A stretch of 64,000 nucleotides of DNA from Portulaca oleracea (Eukaryota > Streptophyta > Magnoliopsida > Caryophyllales > Portulacaceae): the NCBI GenBank assembly GCA_029582165.1, contig CM055870.1, positions 62,001-126,000 of the forward strand, given 5' to 3'. The notes beneath the pieces are model-generated. The model worked only from the letters and a program-made list of their open reading frames with translations, was not told the DNA's origin and ran no database searches. The position numbers were made by a program, and so were the translations under genes. This document shows, piece after piece, positions 11,044 through 21,061 of this stretch (its first letter is position 1; the number at the start of each line of letters is the position of its first letter).

Positions 11044-11707
11044 TTACATAGGAGGATTAGGAGCAAAATCACCATATTCCACATTCCTAAGTTTCTCGAT
11101 TTGGGCGCGGTCAAGGAGCACGGTTTTCTGGACGAGCTCCGGGGGGAAATTTCCGGCAAAGAGGGCGGGGTCAACCGCTTGAAAGCCAGGATTGGCACTG
11201 TTGAATAAGCCAAATATAAGAGCAGAAGTTGTCCCAATATTGAGCTGGAAATGCAACAAAGTTGGTGGAATGCACAGGATATCACCTGGTTTTAGGGTTT
11301 TGTAATATGCAACGTTGTTTGTGTCAATGAACCCACCAATTACTTTGCCATACATTAACATTACTAACTCCGACGACCGGTGGGTGTGCAACGGCACAAC
11401 ACCCCCAACTCGAAGGTCTAGCCTAACCATGGCAACGCCGAGGCCATTCAGACCGGGAAATGTCGTCGAGAATGCTTGTTTTGCACGGGTTTTAAAGACG
11501 TTGTCGGGATGATCCTGCCGTGCGAAGACCTGTGTGAACGAAGTCATTAATGGTGACATTAGAAGGATCCTTACAGGAATAGCCGGTGGGTCCTCTGGGA
11601 AGACTGTAATCAGCCACGCAGAAATCTGCTTCAAGCTGGTTGGCATTCGCTAAGGAGGCGGATGCAAGTAAGAAGAAGGTGATCAGCCTAAATATTGTTG
11701 TATTCAT
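11044..11707 (-). CDS. Germin-like protein GLP1, with a one-base frameshift
   Basis: Encodes a secreted germin-like cupin, an extracellular manganese protein family that includes oxalate oxidases and superoxide dismutases. The start is the ATG at 11707, giving a signal peptide (MNTTIFRLITFFLLASASLA) and the Cys pair FCVAD / GYSCKDP. The reading frame breaks at a GGG run (11506-11508) and resumes one base off as DNVFKTRAKQAF. The second part has germin box 1 (GGVVPLHTHRSSELV, with the His-x-His and Glu ligands) and box 2 (PPTLLHFQLN, with the third His), ending NPPM at 11044. Removing one base of the run gives 220 residues, the normal family length. This may be a sequencing error or a recent pseudogene. 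It is clearly more diverged than GLP2 and GLP3 are from each other. Confidence 0.85.
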
Positions 11708-11796
11708 GTTTGAGTAGAGTGATCAGTATGATAGGTGAATAAGTGTGTACATTTGGAAGTGTTGTTGTATGTCTTGGTAGGATCACTTCAACTGCG

Positions 11797-11806
11797 CTAT
11801 TTATAG
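11797..11806 (-). promoter_or_regulatory. TATA box of GLP1
   Basis: CTATAAATAG on the minus strand, about 90 bp upstream of the GLP1 ATG. The same CTATAAATAGC core precedes GLP2 and GLP3. A retroposed insertion begins only 21 bp further upstream, at 11828. Confidence 0.7.
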
Positions 11807-11827
11807 ACACATCAATATTGGCATTCC

Positions 11828-12391
11828 TTTTTTTTTTTTTTTTGAAATCAAACATATTTCATTAATAGCCAGCCATACAACTACTTACAATGAAAATCAT
11901 GATTGAACAATTGTAGATTAAAACATAGATATGAAATTCAACTTCCAAATAATTAATACTAATCTTACTGACGCTCGGCTCCGATTTTTTCGATGACTCT
12001 GCATCTTTCCTCGATGACTCTGCATCTTTACCATTGATGAAGAACCTCACAACCCGTGCTATAGCGATTTGAAAATAGATCTTCATACAACGTATTAGAC
12101 CACACCAACTGAACAAAAACTCTAGAAAGAGACTAAAAACCCTAAATAAGGGTACAATAAAACTCTAAAAAGAGACTAAAAACCCTAAATAAGGGCACAA
12201 TAAAAACTCTTACAAAAGAAGAGACTAACTTTCTTTGCATAAACGTAAAACCAAACTAACAATTGAACTAGAAATCAATCAAATTGGGGCTTACCATCGA
12301 CAAAAGAATCGATGGCAGCCCCTTCAAGGAAGTGGAGGCTAGGGTTTATTAGAGAGAAAAAGGAAGAGGAGGCTAGGGTTTGCTAGGGAGA
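11828..12391 (-). mobile_element. Poly(A)-tailed retroposed insert with 14-bp target duplication
   Basis: A 16-base T run (11828-11843) marks a poly(A) tail on the minus strand. Flanks AATATTGGCATTCC (11814-11827) and AATATTGTCATTCC (12392-12405) agree at 13 of 14 bases, giving a 564-bp insert. In its own sense the insert starts with a C/T-rich leader carrying AAACCCTAGC, contains two and a half copies of a roughly 45-bp tandem unit (CTAGAAAGAGACTAAAAACC, at 12121-12215), and ends with an ATTAATGAAATATGTTTGAT type 3' end. It could be a SINE, a truncated LINE or a retrocopied transcript. No protein family was recognised. Confidence 0.8.
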
Positions 12392-12557
12392 AATATTGTC
12401 ATTCCTAAGTTCAACTTAAGTCGGTGACATATTATTAGAATTCAAGAGGTCAAAGTTCATATTATTTAGAACCACATCTAAAGTTAAGATTATTTAGTTT
12501 ATTATGGCCCAAAGTACAAAATATTTAAATCCAATTTCTCATATTCTTATGTATGTC

Positions 12558-13052
12558 TAGACCTGTCAACAGGGGTGGGTTGCGGGTCGGTCGTATATCG
12601 GGTTTGGGTAAATATGGGTTGGGTGTATTTCGGGTTCGAATAAATACGGGCAATTTGTTTCGGCTTGGGTCAACCCAACGGGTTATGATTGCGACCTTTT
12701 TCCGCCTTTTCTTTTAAAAGTTTTGTCTCTAAATATTTTTTTTTTGTACAATATACATAATAAAATACGATTATCTTCTAGTAACGATATATTATTATAA
12801 ATGTTTCAACTTAAATTAAAACATAACATATGATTGAGTTGCGGTTGTAGTTTAATAGTCATGAATTCCAACGAAAAGTCACAAGTTTTAATAGATTTGA
12901 ACGTAAAAAATAAAGTTTTCGAGTCAAACGGGCAGGTCAGGTTTGACCCACTAATTGGTGGGTTTTTTGCGTTCGGATTGAGAAAATTATATTCAAAACC
13001 CCAGAATTTCCGAGCAGATTCGGGTCGGGTCAAAGATTGGCAGGTAGGTCTA
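12558..13052. mobile_element. hAT-type MITE with perfect 8-bp target duplication
   Basis: Ends read TAGACCTGTCAAC at the left and, reverse-complemented, TAGACCTACCTGCC at the right. TGTATGTC flanks both sides (12550-12557 and 13053-13060). The subterminal sequence is rich in GGGTCGGGT/GGGTTGGGT words on both arms, as in many plant hAT MITEs. Length is 495 bp. The open frames inside are shadows of the repeat. Confidence 0.85.
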
Positions 13053-13178
13053 TGTATGTCTATGTAGCTAATATTGACATTCGGAAACAATATCCATAAG
13101 AAACTTGAGTCAGCTGAATGAAATTAAGACACTACCCAATAGAGTAATTTAAGTGAAATTCAAGATATATAATAATGA

Positions 13179-13747
13179 GGGTTGTTTGCATTTTGGACCC
13201 CAAAGTATATGGTAATTTATTTTTTAAATCCTTGGTTTTATTATTTTTTTTTTGATCCTAATGTTTTTGGGTTGAATAAAAAATTACCTTAAAGTTTGTA
13301 GGTTGAAAAAAATGTTTGTGTACTGTTTTTCCTTTTCTTCCCATGTTTGAATTTATTTGCCGATTAGAGCCAACTTCAGGACTAAGGTTAAAACTAATAT
13401 TAAATTTGTAATACACATCTCTTATTCATGTCGGAATTACTTAGACGGTCAGACACTGATTATTTCAGGGTCTAATTAGTGCCGACATAAATAAACAAGG
13501 TGTATTATAGCTTTAATGTTAATTTTAACCTTAGTCTTGAAGTTTGACACTAATCGAGGGATAAATTCAAACATGAGAAGAAAAATAAAAACAGTATACA
13601 AACTTTTTTTTTTCAACCTACAAACTTTAAGATCCTTTTGTATTCAACTCATAAATTTTAGGGTTTAAAAAATAAATAATAAAAACAAGGATTCAAAAAA
13701 TAAATTACCCAAAATGTCAAGGTACGTCCAAAAATACAAAAAAACCC
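13179..13747. mobile_element. Foldback Mutator-like MITE, copy 2
   Basis: Same family as 4884-5440: left end GGGTTGTTTGCATTTTGGAC, right end a degraded complement finishing in ACCC, and the same inner hairpin around CACATCTCTTATTCATGTCG. Flanks TAATAATGA (13170-13178) and TAATAACGA (13749-13757) match at 8 of 9 bases, with one unassigned base at the right junction. Confidence 0.7.
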
Positions 13748-14245
13748 GTAATAACGAATTAAGATACTTATCCTAAATGATATTGTATTTAGAGTATTGG
13801 GTGGTCCTTTTTCTTGTTTTAACTAATTATTTTTTGTAATGGGGCAGGAGAACTTTAAGCAAATAATGAACTAACCATACCCAGGTGGGTATGATTTGCC
13901 GCTTTCAATATTATATCATTAGAGATTAAAGCTTTCATTTGTCTAGAAAGGTTGGCATGCATAATTCATACGTAATTAGGAGGCAGATCGATAGGAATGG
14001 GAAATGCCCATATCTATTATTTATCATTAGACAATGGCATATTTTCTATATCGAACCCATTCTATTTATATGGGTAATCTCCTTAATTAGTAAAGAAATT
14101 TGATGTCCACATTAATTAACTATGCAAAGTGGGTCCTTTTATTATGCAAGCTTTTCTTAAGGAAATTTTCAATATTCTTGGAGAGAGCCTGCTTTTTTAA
14201 TGACAAGTTCACCTTTTCCCCGTTTAAAATTACCAAGTTTTTGCG

Positions 14246-14344
14246 GTGGTTAAGGTTCTAAGAGCTCGGTATTGTGCGACTGGTGACTTTTGGAGTGCAG
14301 AACTTGATTTTAAACCCAGTTATACTGCTAGGGAGATTCTCGCG
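14246..14344 (+). pseudogene. LINE reverse-transcriptase C-terminal scrap
   Basis: One frame reads VVKVLRARYCATGDFW and then KPSYTAREILA, which matches the segment after the reverse-transcriptase core in plant LINEs (family pattern VLKARYFP..DF..A......PSY.WRSIL). About 33 codons are preserved. No further LINE sequence was readable on either side. Confidence 0.65.
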
Positions 14345-16012
14345 ATTCCTTTGAATTAGAGTGCCACAATAGCTTGATGTGGATGCATATCAAGGGTGGG
14401 ACTTTTATGGTGAGGTCAGAGAGAACTGAGACGATGTCGAAAGATAAACAATGCATTTGGAGGATGTGGAAAGATTACAACAAAAATTGGGCTTTGGCAA
14501 CGTTGTAAAAGCCTCAAAACAATTGCCTAATATGTAAGGCTTGCAATAGTCATAATTAAGGAGTTGCAATCGCCTTTGTAGGAATCCAAGAAGGGGGTGA
14601 ATTTGACAAATAAAATCTACACATGCACTAGGTAAGGACGTTAGAACAAACTTGAAACCAAAGATCAAAACAAAGTGTTACTGAAATACCTCTTTATATT
14701 TATAACAATCAAAGAACAAGATACACTTACGAAACAAAGCAAGAAGTAACAGCCTGGAGGCAGTTACTGATAGGTTCACTGACCAAGGCCGAAGGTCCTT
14801 GAGACAACTACAAATAAGGATCGTCGTAGGAAAAACTCTAGCGACGATTTGGAACATGATGGATTACATTGAAGCACAAACTCACAAAGTCTTAGTCCGC
14901 CAAGACTCTGCTACACATCAGCTCACCAACATGTTTGAACACTCACCTGCAAGGTCCTCGGCTATACCTTCACCAGAGGTCATTTACTTGCTACCTTCAC
15001 CTTGGAACCATTGGCTACACACTCAGAAATCCCCCGGATTTCCTACTCTGAGATTACTTCCGTAGAATCGCCTATCTAACACAAGGTAATTAATGTGAGA
15101 TGTATTTATAGTTTGCTTCCTTGCTTGATTGGCAATTCTCTCAACGGTTTCTTGCCATGTTTGATTGATTATGTCAATATCTTGCAGATTTGGTTCTTCA
15201 ATCTAATGACTCTTTTCCTTTCTTGTTCCCATCCAATCTTCTATCTTCCTTCCATTTTCCTCATCGATTGTTTCCTAAAAAGTAGATAGTCCAATCGATT
15301 AGTCTAGTTAGAAATATGGAGAGGAAAATCATATACTTTATATACCCAGAAAAACAGAGTGGGCAAGTGCCCCCCCCCCCCCCCCCGCGCCCGGCCTGAA
15401 TCATTTTAATACTTGTGTACAAATTGGTAGCACATTATGGTTATAGAGTAAGTGGTGGAGCTCTAAAGTAATAACTATGGGGTCAAGGCTTCAAATCTTG
15501 GAAGCTTGCACATCCATTTTCCATTGCTTTTGACCTAGAGCAACATATTAATATACATTATAATTTATGACATTTTACATTTTAGTTGAACTCCACCTTT
15601 TTTTTTGCTTTACTCATTTTCAAATGTTTTGACAAATATAGATATTACTGTATCAAATAATAATAATTAAAAATAGTAATGATAGACCAATAAATATCAA
15701 TTTATGAACCTGTAATATATTGATTTAAATGTATTGGCAGTAATCTAAAATTTGTTTATTTAAAGTGAAGGAATTGAAATACAAAAAAGACTAATTTATT
15801 TAATAAATGTCATGCTTGCATGATTAAAGTAGTACATTAATGAATTATATGTAAATAAACTACACAATTCATAGTTTATTACTGTATCATTTTTTTTCTT
15901 CCCTTTAGTCTAAATATATTTTATAATTATTTTTTGAAATAGAATAGAAGTATTGTAATGATCTCCCCCCTCAACATCTTTTTTTGGCTTCGTCTCTGTA
16001 GATAATGTCATT
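14345..16012. other. Intergenic DNA with an unidentified repeat and a poly-C tract
   Basis: Between 14560 and 15110 the sequence is less AT-rich and has the feel of a retrotransposon LTR, but I found no matching end, primer site or target duplication. A run of 17 C bases lies at 15370-15386. The rest is AT-rich and unassigned. Confidence 0.3.
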
Positions 16013-16145
16013 TTTTCAGCTCACAAATTTTAAGGTCCTTTTTTATTCAACTCATAAATTTTAAAGTTCGAAAAATTAACATTGAAAACCAAGGATATAG
16101 AAAATTAAGTTCCCTAATATGGAAGATCCAAAATGCAAAAAACCC
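16013..16145. mobile_element. One-ended fragment of the foldback MITE family
   Basis: Matches only the right arm of the 4884-5440 family: TTTTAAGGTCCTTTTTTATT, then a close in GATCCAAAATGCAAAAAACC. The left arm is absent. It lies at the edge of the duplicated germin block; a similar remnant (GGTCCAAAATGCAAAAA) sits at the corresponding edge of the other unit near 20847. Confidence 0.6.
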
Positions 16146-16328
16146 TATAAAAAGCTAATCTAATTATATTACTCTTTCTAAAATAATGTATATCTCACTA
16201 ATTTGAAATTAAATTTTAAATTTTAAAGTAATATTATATTACCATGTGATGAATCAATTTCCTTGTGATTGCCCATTACAATTCGATAACAATATAATAT
16301 TCTTCATTTAATATAATATCTTTACTTA

Positions 16329-16539
16329 GGGTGCGTTTGATTGGTCAAAAATTTCGCGGTAATGGTCAATTTTCCTGCGTTGACTTATTTTCCTCATGTT
16401 TGGATATAAGTTGACCTTGAGAAAAATTTTACGAGATGGGTTCACTATTTTCTACATTTTCCTAGGGAAAATTTCCCTTAAGAAGGCTGAGGAAAATTTT
16501 TCCCATAAAAATTTTTATAGAGTTCCTATCAAATACCCC
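16329..16539. mobile_element. PIF/Harbinger-like MITE in unit A
   Basis: Ends GGGTGCGTTTGATTGG at the left and, reverse-complemented, GGGGTATTTGATAGG at the right; TTA flanks both sides (16326-16328 and 16540-16542). Length is 211 bp. The equivalent place in unit B lacks it, so it inserted after the duplication. Confidence 0.75.
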
Positions 16540-17117
16540 TTAATAAATATAATATTAGAAGAATATTTAATATTGCATGAATCACGTATGTTCCATACCA
16601 AGTAATTTGAATTTTCAAAATACATCCCACCTAAATAATTAGTTGAACTCCATAATCATTGACCCAACACATCATTTGAAAACATATTCAATTAAATCCT
16701 CATTAAGAATTTGTCTACTGGAGTTTAAAGTTAATCGATCAGGAAAAGTTCCTCTTTTGCCATATGATATATATCAATGAAATAAAAACTTCATGAGCTT
16801 CATAGATATGTTTATATTATAAAGATCATGAAGACTACTATTGGAGAGTTTATATTCTTCCCTTGATCGAAATTTAAATTCAGGAGCCTGTCAATAACAG
16901 AAACAAACAAGACAGAAGAAAAATAAACATATAGCATGCATATTATTATTCATTAATTGACGTACATTAACATATACATGACCTCAATGTTATCCCCTCT
17001 TATTCATTACATACATACAATGCCACTTATATTATTCAACAAATCACAAGGATAAGAGCTAGGTACGTAAGTGCATGCATACATACAAGAAATAATAAGA
17101 CACAGATTATTCAGAAA

Positions 17118-17798
17118 TTAAAGAGCATATATGGTTTTCTCGAATTGCATAGGTGCGAAATCACCATAGTCCACGTTCCTAAGTTTCTCGATTTGCTCCC
17201 TATCAAGAAGCATGGTTTTCTCGACGAGCTCAGGCGGGAAGTTTCCGGCAAAGAGGGCGGTGTCGATTAGTTGAACTCCAGGTTTCGCACTGTTTAAGGT
17301 GGCAAATATAAGAGCAGGAGTTGACCCAATATTGACCTGGAAATGCAGCAAACTTTCTGGAAAGATTATAACATCACCCACTTCTAGGGTTTTGTAATAT
17401 GCAGTATTGTTTGTGTCAATGAACCCAGCAAGTACTCTCCCCTTGGCCACTATTTCGATCTCCGATGTCCGGTGGGTGTGCAACGGTATGACGCCGCCAA
17501 CTTCAAGGTCTAACCTACCCATGGAGAGTCCGAGGCCATTCAGACCGTTGTATTGCTCCACAAATGCTGGAATTACACCGGCTTTGAAGACGTTGTCGGT
17601 TGATCCTGCCTCGCGAAAACCTGTGAAAACAAAGTCGTCAATGGTGACTGTAGAAGGGTCTTTACAGGAATACCCGGTCGGTCCTCTGGGAAGAGTAAGA
17701 TCAGCCACACAATAGTCCTCAACTAGGACTGCATTTGCATGGAATAAGAGGGATGTAAGAAATAAGAAGAAGGTGATGATCAACTTTGATGTATTCAT
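17118..17798 (-). CDS. Germin-like protein GLP2
   Basis: An intact 226-residue single-exon germin-like protein, the usual family length. Residues 1-23 form a signal peptide. Cys30 and Cys45 (DYCVAD, GYSCKDP) are the conserved N-terminal disulphide pair. Germin box 1 (GGVIPLHTHRTSEIEIVAKG, 101-120) carries metal ligands His107, His109 and Glu113; box 2 (GDVIIFPESLLHFQVN) carries His152. N130 in NNT is a glycosylation sequon. The product should be a secreted, probably hexameric Mn cupin of the cell wall; whether it has superoxide dismutase or another activity cannot be read from sequence. The start chosen is the only ATG that gives a signal peptide. It is about 90 percent identical to GLP3 and lies in the duplicated block. 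Confidence 0.93.
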   Translation of the reverse strand: MNTSKLIITFFLFLTSLLFHANAVLVEDYCVADLTLPRGPTGYSCKDPSTVTIDDFVFTGFREAGSTDNVFKAGVIPAFVEQYNGLNGLGLSMGRLDLEVGGVIPLHTHRTSEIEIVAKGRVLAGFIDTNNTAYYKTLEVGDVIIFPESLLHFQVNIGSTPALIFATLNSAKPGVQLIDTALFAGNFPPELVEKTMLLDREQIEKLRNVDYGDFAPMQFEKTIYAL

Positions 17799-17950
17799 TT
17801 TTGAGACTTTGAGTAGAGTGAGTATGATGGCTATGTATAATATAAGCTAGGGTTATCTCAACCAGGGAATTTGTGTATTTTCGATCTCGATCTCGATCTT
17901 GATCTTTGGTGGATGGTGGTGTTGTATCTCATGAAAGGAAAATGCAACTG

Positions 17951-17960
17951 CTATTTATAG
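17951..17960 (-). promoter_or_regulatory. TATA box of GLP2
   Basis: CTATAAATAG on the minus strand, about 150 bp upstream of the start codon. The surrounding GTTCTATAAATAGCAGTT is shared with GLP3. Confidence 0.7.
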
Positions 17961-18039
17961 AACACATGAGTACGTTTTAGGGTGAGATGGAATCATATAG
18001 CGATCCCCCCCTCTCTTTGGTGGTACTGGTGGGTTTGAT

Positions 18040-18180
18040 TGTATTTTTGAGCCCTCTTTTGGGCTGAAGAGAGTTTCGGCCAGGCCCATGAAGGGTGACT
18101 ACTTCTAGTGCTCTTTGGCACTTAACTTGTGGTTGAATCAATTTCGGCTAAGTGGCCCAATTATAAAAAAAAAAAAAAAA
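18040..18180 (+). mobile_element. Short poly(A)-tailed retroposon fragment
   Basis: About 140 bp ending in a run of 16 A bases (18165-18180), preceded by TCGGCTAAGTGGCCCAATTA, a style typical of plant LINE 3' ends. The corresponding place in unit B (near 24030) runs straight through without it, marking it as a post-duplication insertion. The left boundary is approximate. Confidence 0.55.
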
Positions 18181-18559
18181 GACATGGTACTAGTTAGAAA
18201 TCAGAATACCCTCTTAATATGAACATACCCAGATTAACGATTTATCGATTGATAATGACTTTGATTAACGTGATCTCAAATAGATTATACATTATTCTTC
18301 TCGTTATGAAAATTACCATAAAATTGTACATCTCATAATAAGTTTATGATTAGATCGCGTCAATCTAGAATTATGTTTTCCTATTTTCTCTTTCTTTTAT
18401 TTTTTCTAATGGGATAGGAGACTTGAATTAAATGAAAACGATGAGTTTTGATACAATATGCTAAACTTTGTGTATTTTCATTATATAGTGTGAAAAGTAT
18501 ATTATTACACAAGAAATTAAAAAATGGCCGCTCTTTGTCTATAACAGTAATTTCTTTAA

Positions 18560-18620
18560 GTTAATAACCATCTTGAATTGTCTAAATCTCATATTTTTGT
18601 AATTTTCGATAACCTCTATC

Positions 18621-18653
<33 letters not shown>

Positions 18654-19515
18654 CACCCCTTTCAGCTGGCACCGGCCCCCTCCAAACCTCACCCCACACC
18701 TCTCTCTCAGCCGACCCCCTTTCCCCAACCTCTCTCCTCTTCTCCCCCCTCTATCTCCACCGGCCTTTCAGCCGACACCCCACACGAAATACCATTGAAA
18801 TAGCAGCATCAAGATCACCTTCTCACTGCTCGATTTAGATCATTGGAGAGCCAAGATTAATTCAACCAAACAGAGCAAGCTTCGAGCATAAAAATGAAAG
18901 GAAGAAATAGAAGAAGGTGTGCTTGGTTAATGATAACAACCAAATCCCTTAGAATTAGAGTTGTTCTTGGTTTGCTTAGATTCTTTGAGTCTTAATTCAA
19001 GTTTCAAGCTTAATTTAGATATCGATTCATCATTCAAGTACTGGTAACCACATGTTAATTTCAAATTTCAATTCAATTTAATACTTTTTGAGTTCATCTT
19101 CTTCTCTTTAATTTCACGAATTTCCAATTTTGTTCTCAAATTTTTGGGTTGTTTTGGTTCATTTTCGATTCTTTGTTTCAATATAGTTGATGATTTTCTG
19201 GGTTGATTCATCAGTTTTCAAATTATATGCTGGTTTCCTGGGTTTGTATTCGATTTTTTTCTAGGTTGGGGTGGTGAATATTGGTGGTATGGGCAGTGGT
19301 GGAGGTTGTGGTGGCGGAGAGGAAGGGCTGGAGTGTGAAGAAGTGAGAGAGGTCAGATGAGGTGGAGGTTGTGGCAGCGATAGCGAAGGTAGTGGAGGTG
19401 GATGTTGTGGCAGCGATAGTGAGGAGGGGCTAGAGTGTGAGAGGACAGAGGTTGGGGGAGAGAGGAGGGGGGGTGTCGGTCTAAGAAAAAATGATAAATG
19501 TTGACTAGGCAATAA
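18560..19515. other. CT-rich low-complexity region with a (CT)n microsatellite
   Basis: A (CT)n run spans 18631-18652, followed by pyrimidine-rich sequence to about 18780 and a purine-rich stretch with GGTGGAGGTTGTGGCAGCGA units at 19290-19470. Open frames on either strand translate to Ser/Pro- or Gly-rich low-complexity peptides and are not called as genes. A leader-like region of a lost gene is possible but unproven. Confidence 0.45.
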
Positions 19516-20119
19516 AATACATGTCTAAGTGTTTTTCCTTTTTTTTTGCTTAAACAACCTCCACATAAGCTATCGCCGTCGCCACATCATACGTCTGACA
19601 AGTTGGACTCGGTGGCGGTCTGTTGGAAGAAATAAGGTGTTAAGCTCAGTTCGTCGAAAATAAAAGTTGAAAGTTGGTTTGTTATATTCAAGCACCCCTA
19701 AACTTTAGTTTATTTAATTCCAATTTCCCGAAATTGAATTGATGCATATCTGGGATGTTTATGCAAATTTTCCCTAACTATATCTAAGAATAAGACAAAG
19801 TTGTCTCCATTTCAATTTGTTAAATTGGATACAAATTCGCCTAAATTTGTAGAAAACATATTTTGGGTAAGAAAAATTAAATTACAACTCGATTTAGTAA
19901 TATTTTCTTGATCAAAAATGATAAACTTTCTTGATATTGAATCTTTGTAAATATCTATCCCATGCATATTTCCGTGTTTCTATTTCTTTTCTCATGCTGT
20001 GTCTTCGCATTAGAGTATTAAGATTATTAAAGATTATTAATCAAATTCTATTTGTATAAAATTTGCTCATTCTTTCACAAAAAGAGGGAAATTATGTATG
20101 TCAATTTTATTAAAAAATA

Positions 20120-20354
20120 CTACCTCCGTTTTTATTTATCTGTCGCCTAGGAAATTGTTAAAAATTTTGACCACTAATATCTTAATTTGTATAATGATTC
20201 ATCGTACAAAATTGATGTCATTAAATTTGTAATGAAAAATACTATTTAAAAAGTATAATATTATATTTTTTTTATAAAAATTTTATATTATAAATTATTA
20301 ATTGAATATTGACACTGAAAACCGTAAATAACAGATAAAAAAGAACGGATGGAG
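20120..20354. mobile_element. Stowaway-like MITE
   Basis: Left end CTACCTCCGTTTTTATTTAT and right end reverse-complementing to CTCCATCCGTTCTTTTTTAT, flanked by TA at 20118-20119 and 20355-20356. Length is 235 bp, noncoding. Confidence 0.75.
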
Positions 20355-21061
20355 TAAAATACTAGGCTACTAGCTAGGGTAAAAGAAAAAGAAACAAAAT
20401 AAAAATAAAACCGAAGGTTTATTTGAAAAATAAAAAAACAGTTTTGCTAATCGTCGTCTGGGGCGATGGTTAAGATAGAATCTTATCACTTTATATTTTG
20501 TAAATCTTATCTATATTTGATAAAAGATTATATATTTTCAATAAAATCTTATCAGATTATCAGTCCATCATCATATGAGTTCTTCATCTTCAACTTCTAG
20601 CTTCCTACAAAAACAAAATGCAAAATATTTACAAGGTTTAGGTTTTCTAGAAAAAATTCGTCAGAATCTTATTTGAACATTTCTCAGACTCAAAGTTTTA
20701 CACTTAAAAACTACAACCACATAACTAAGTTAAATATAAAGTCAACGACCACACATTAGAATATATCGTCCACAAGGGGAGAAGGCGACACAAAGGTAGC
20801 AAACTGTTGGATGAAGATTCCAGTGTGCATTCACAATATATGCAAGGTCCAAAATGCAAAAAAAAAAAAAAAAACCTATGAAAAATCAATCTAATTATGC
20901 TACTCTTTCTAAAACAATGTGTTTCCCACTAATTTGATATTATATTCTAAAGTAATATTATATTACCATGTGATGAATCAATCTCCTCGTAAAGTTATAA
21001 CTGTCTATTGCAATTCGATAACAATATAATATTTCTCACTTAATATAATATAATATCTTTA

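Larger units (their letters stand above)
16146..20110. repeat. Tandem duplication unit A (carries GLP2)
   Basis: Matches unit B (20874-25855) along its length. The 3' flank (CTAATCTAATTATATTACTC, about 16154), the GLP gene, its promoter (CTATTTATAGAACACATGAG, 17951), distal flank (ACTAGTTAGAAATCAGAATA) and far end (TTGATGCATATCTGGGATGT, 19738) all recur in order. Differences are mostly insertions: unit A alone has a PIF-like MITE at 16329-16539, a poly(A)-tailed piece ending at 18180, and CT-rich sequence around 18.6-19.5 kb. Confidence 0.8.

Noticed and set aside
12806..13090. Opposed frames of 77 and 94 codons
   Set aside because: Fall within the hAT MITE and arise from its inverted arms.
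18894..18992. Short Arg-rich frame beginning MKGRNRRRCAW
   Set aside because: 32 codons, no match to a plant peptide family I recognise, and placed in repeat-rich DNA; insufficient to call a gene.
18578..19512. Ser/Pro-rich frames on both strands
   Set aside because: Low-complexity translations of CT-rich and GGTGGAGG-like repeats, with no start context or domain.
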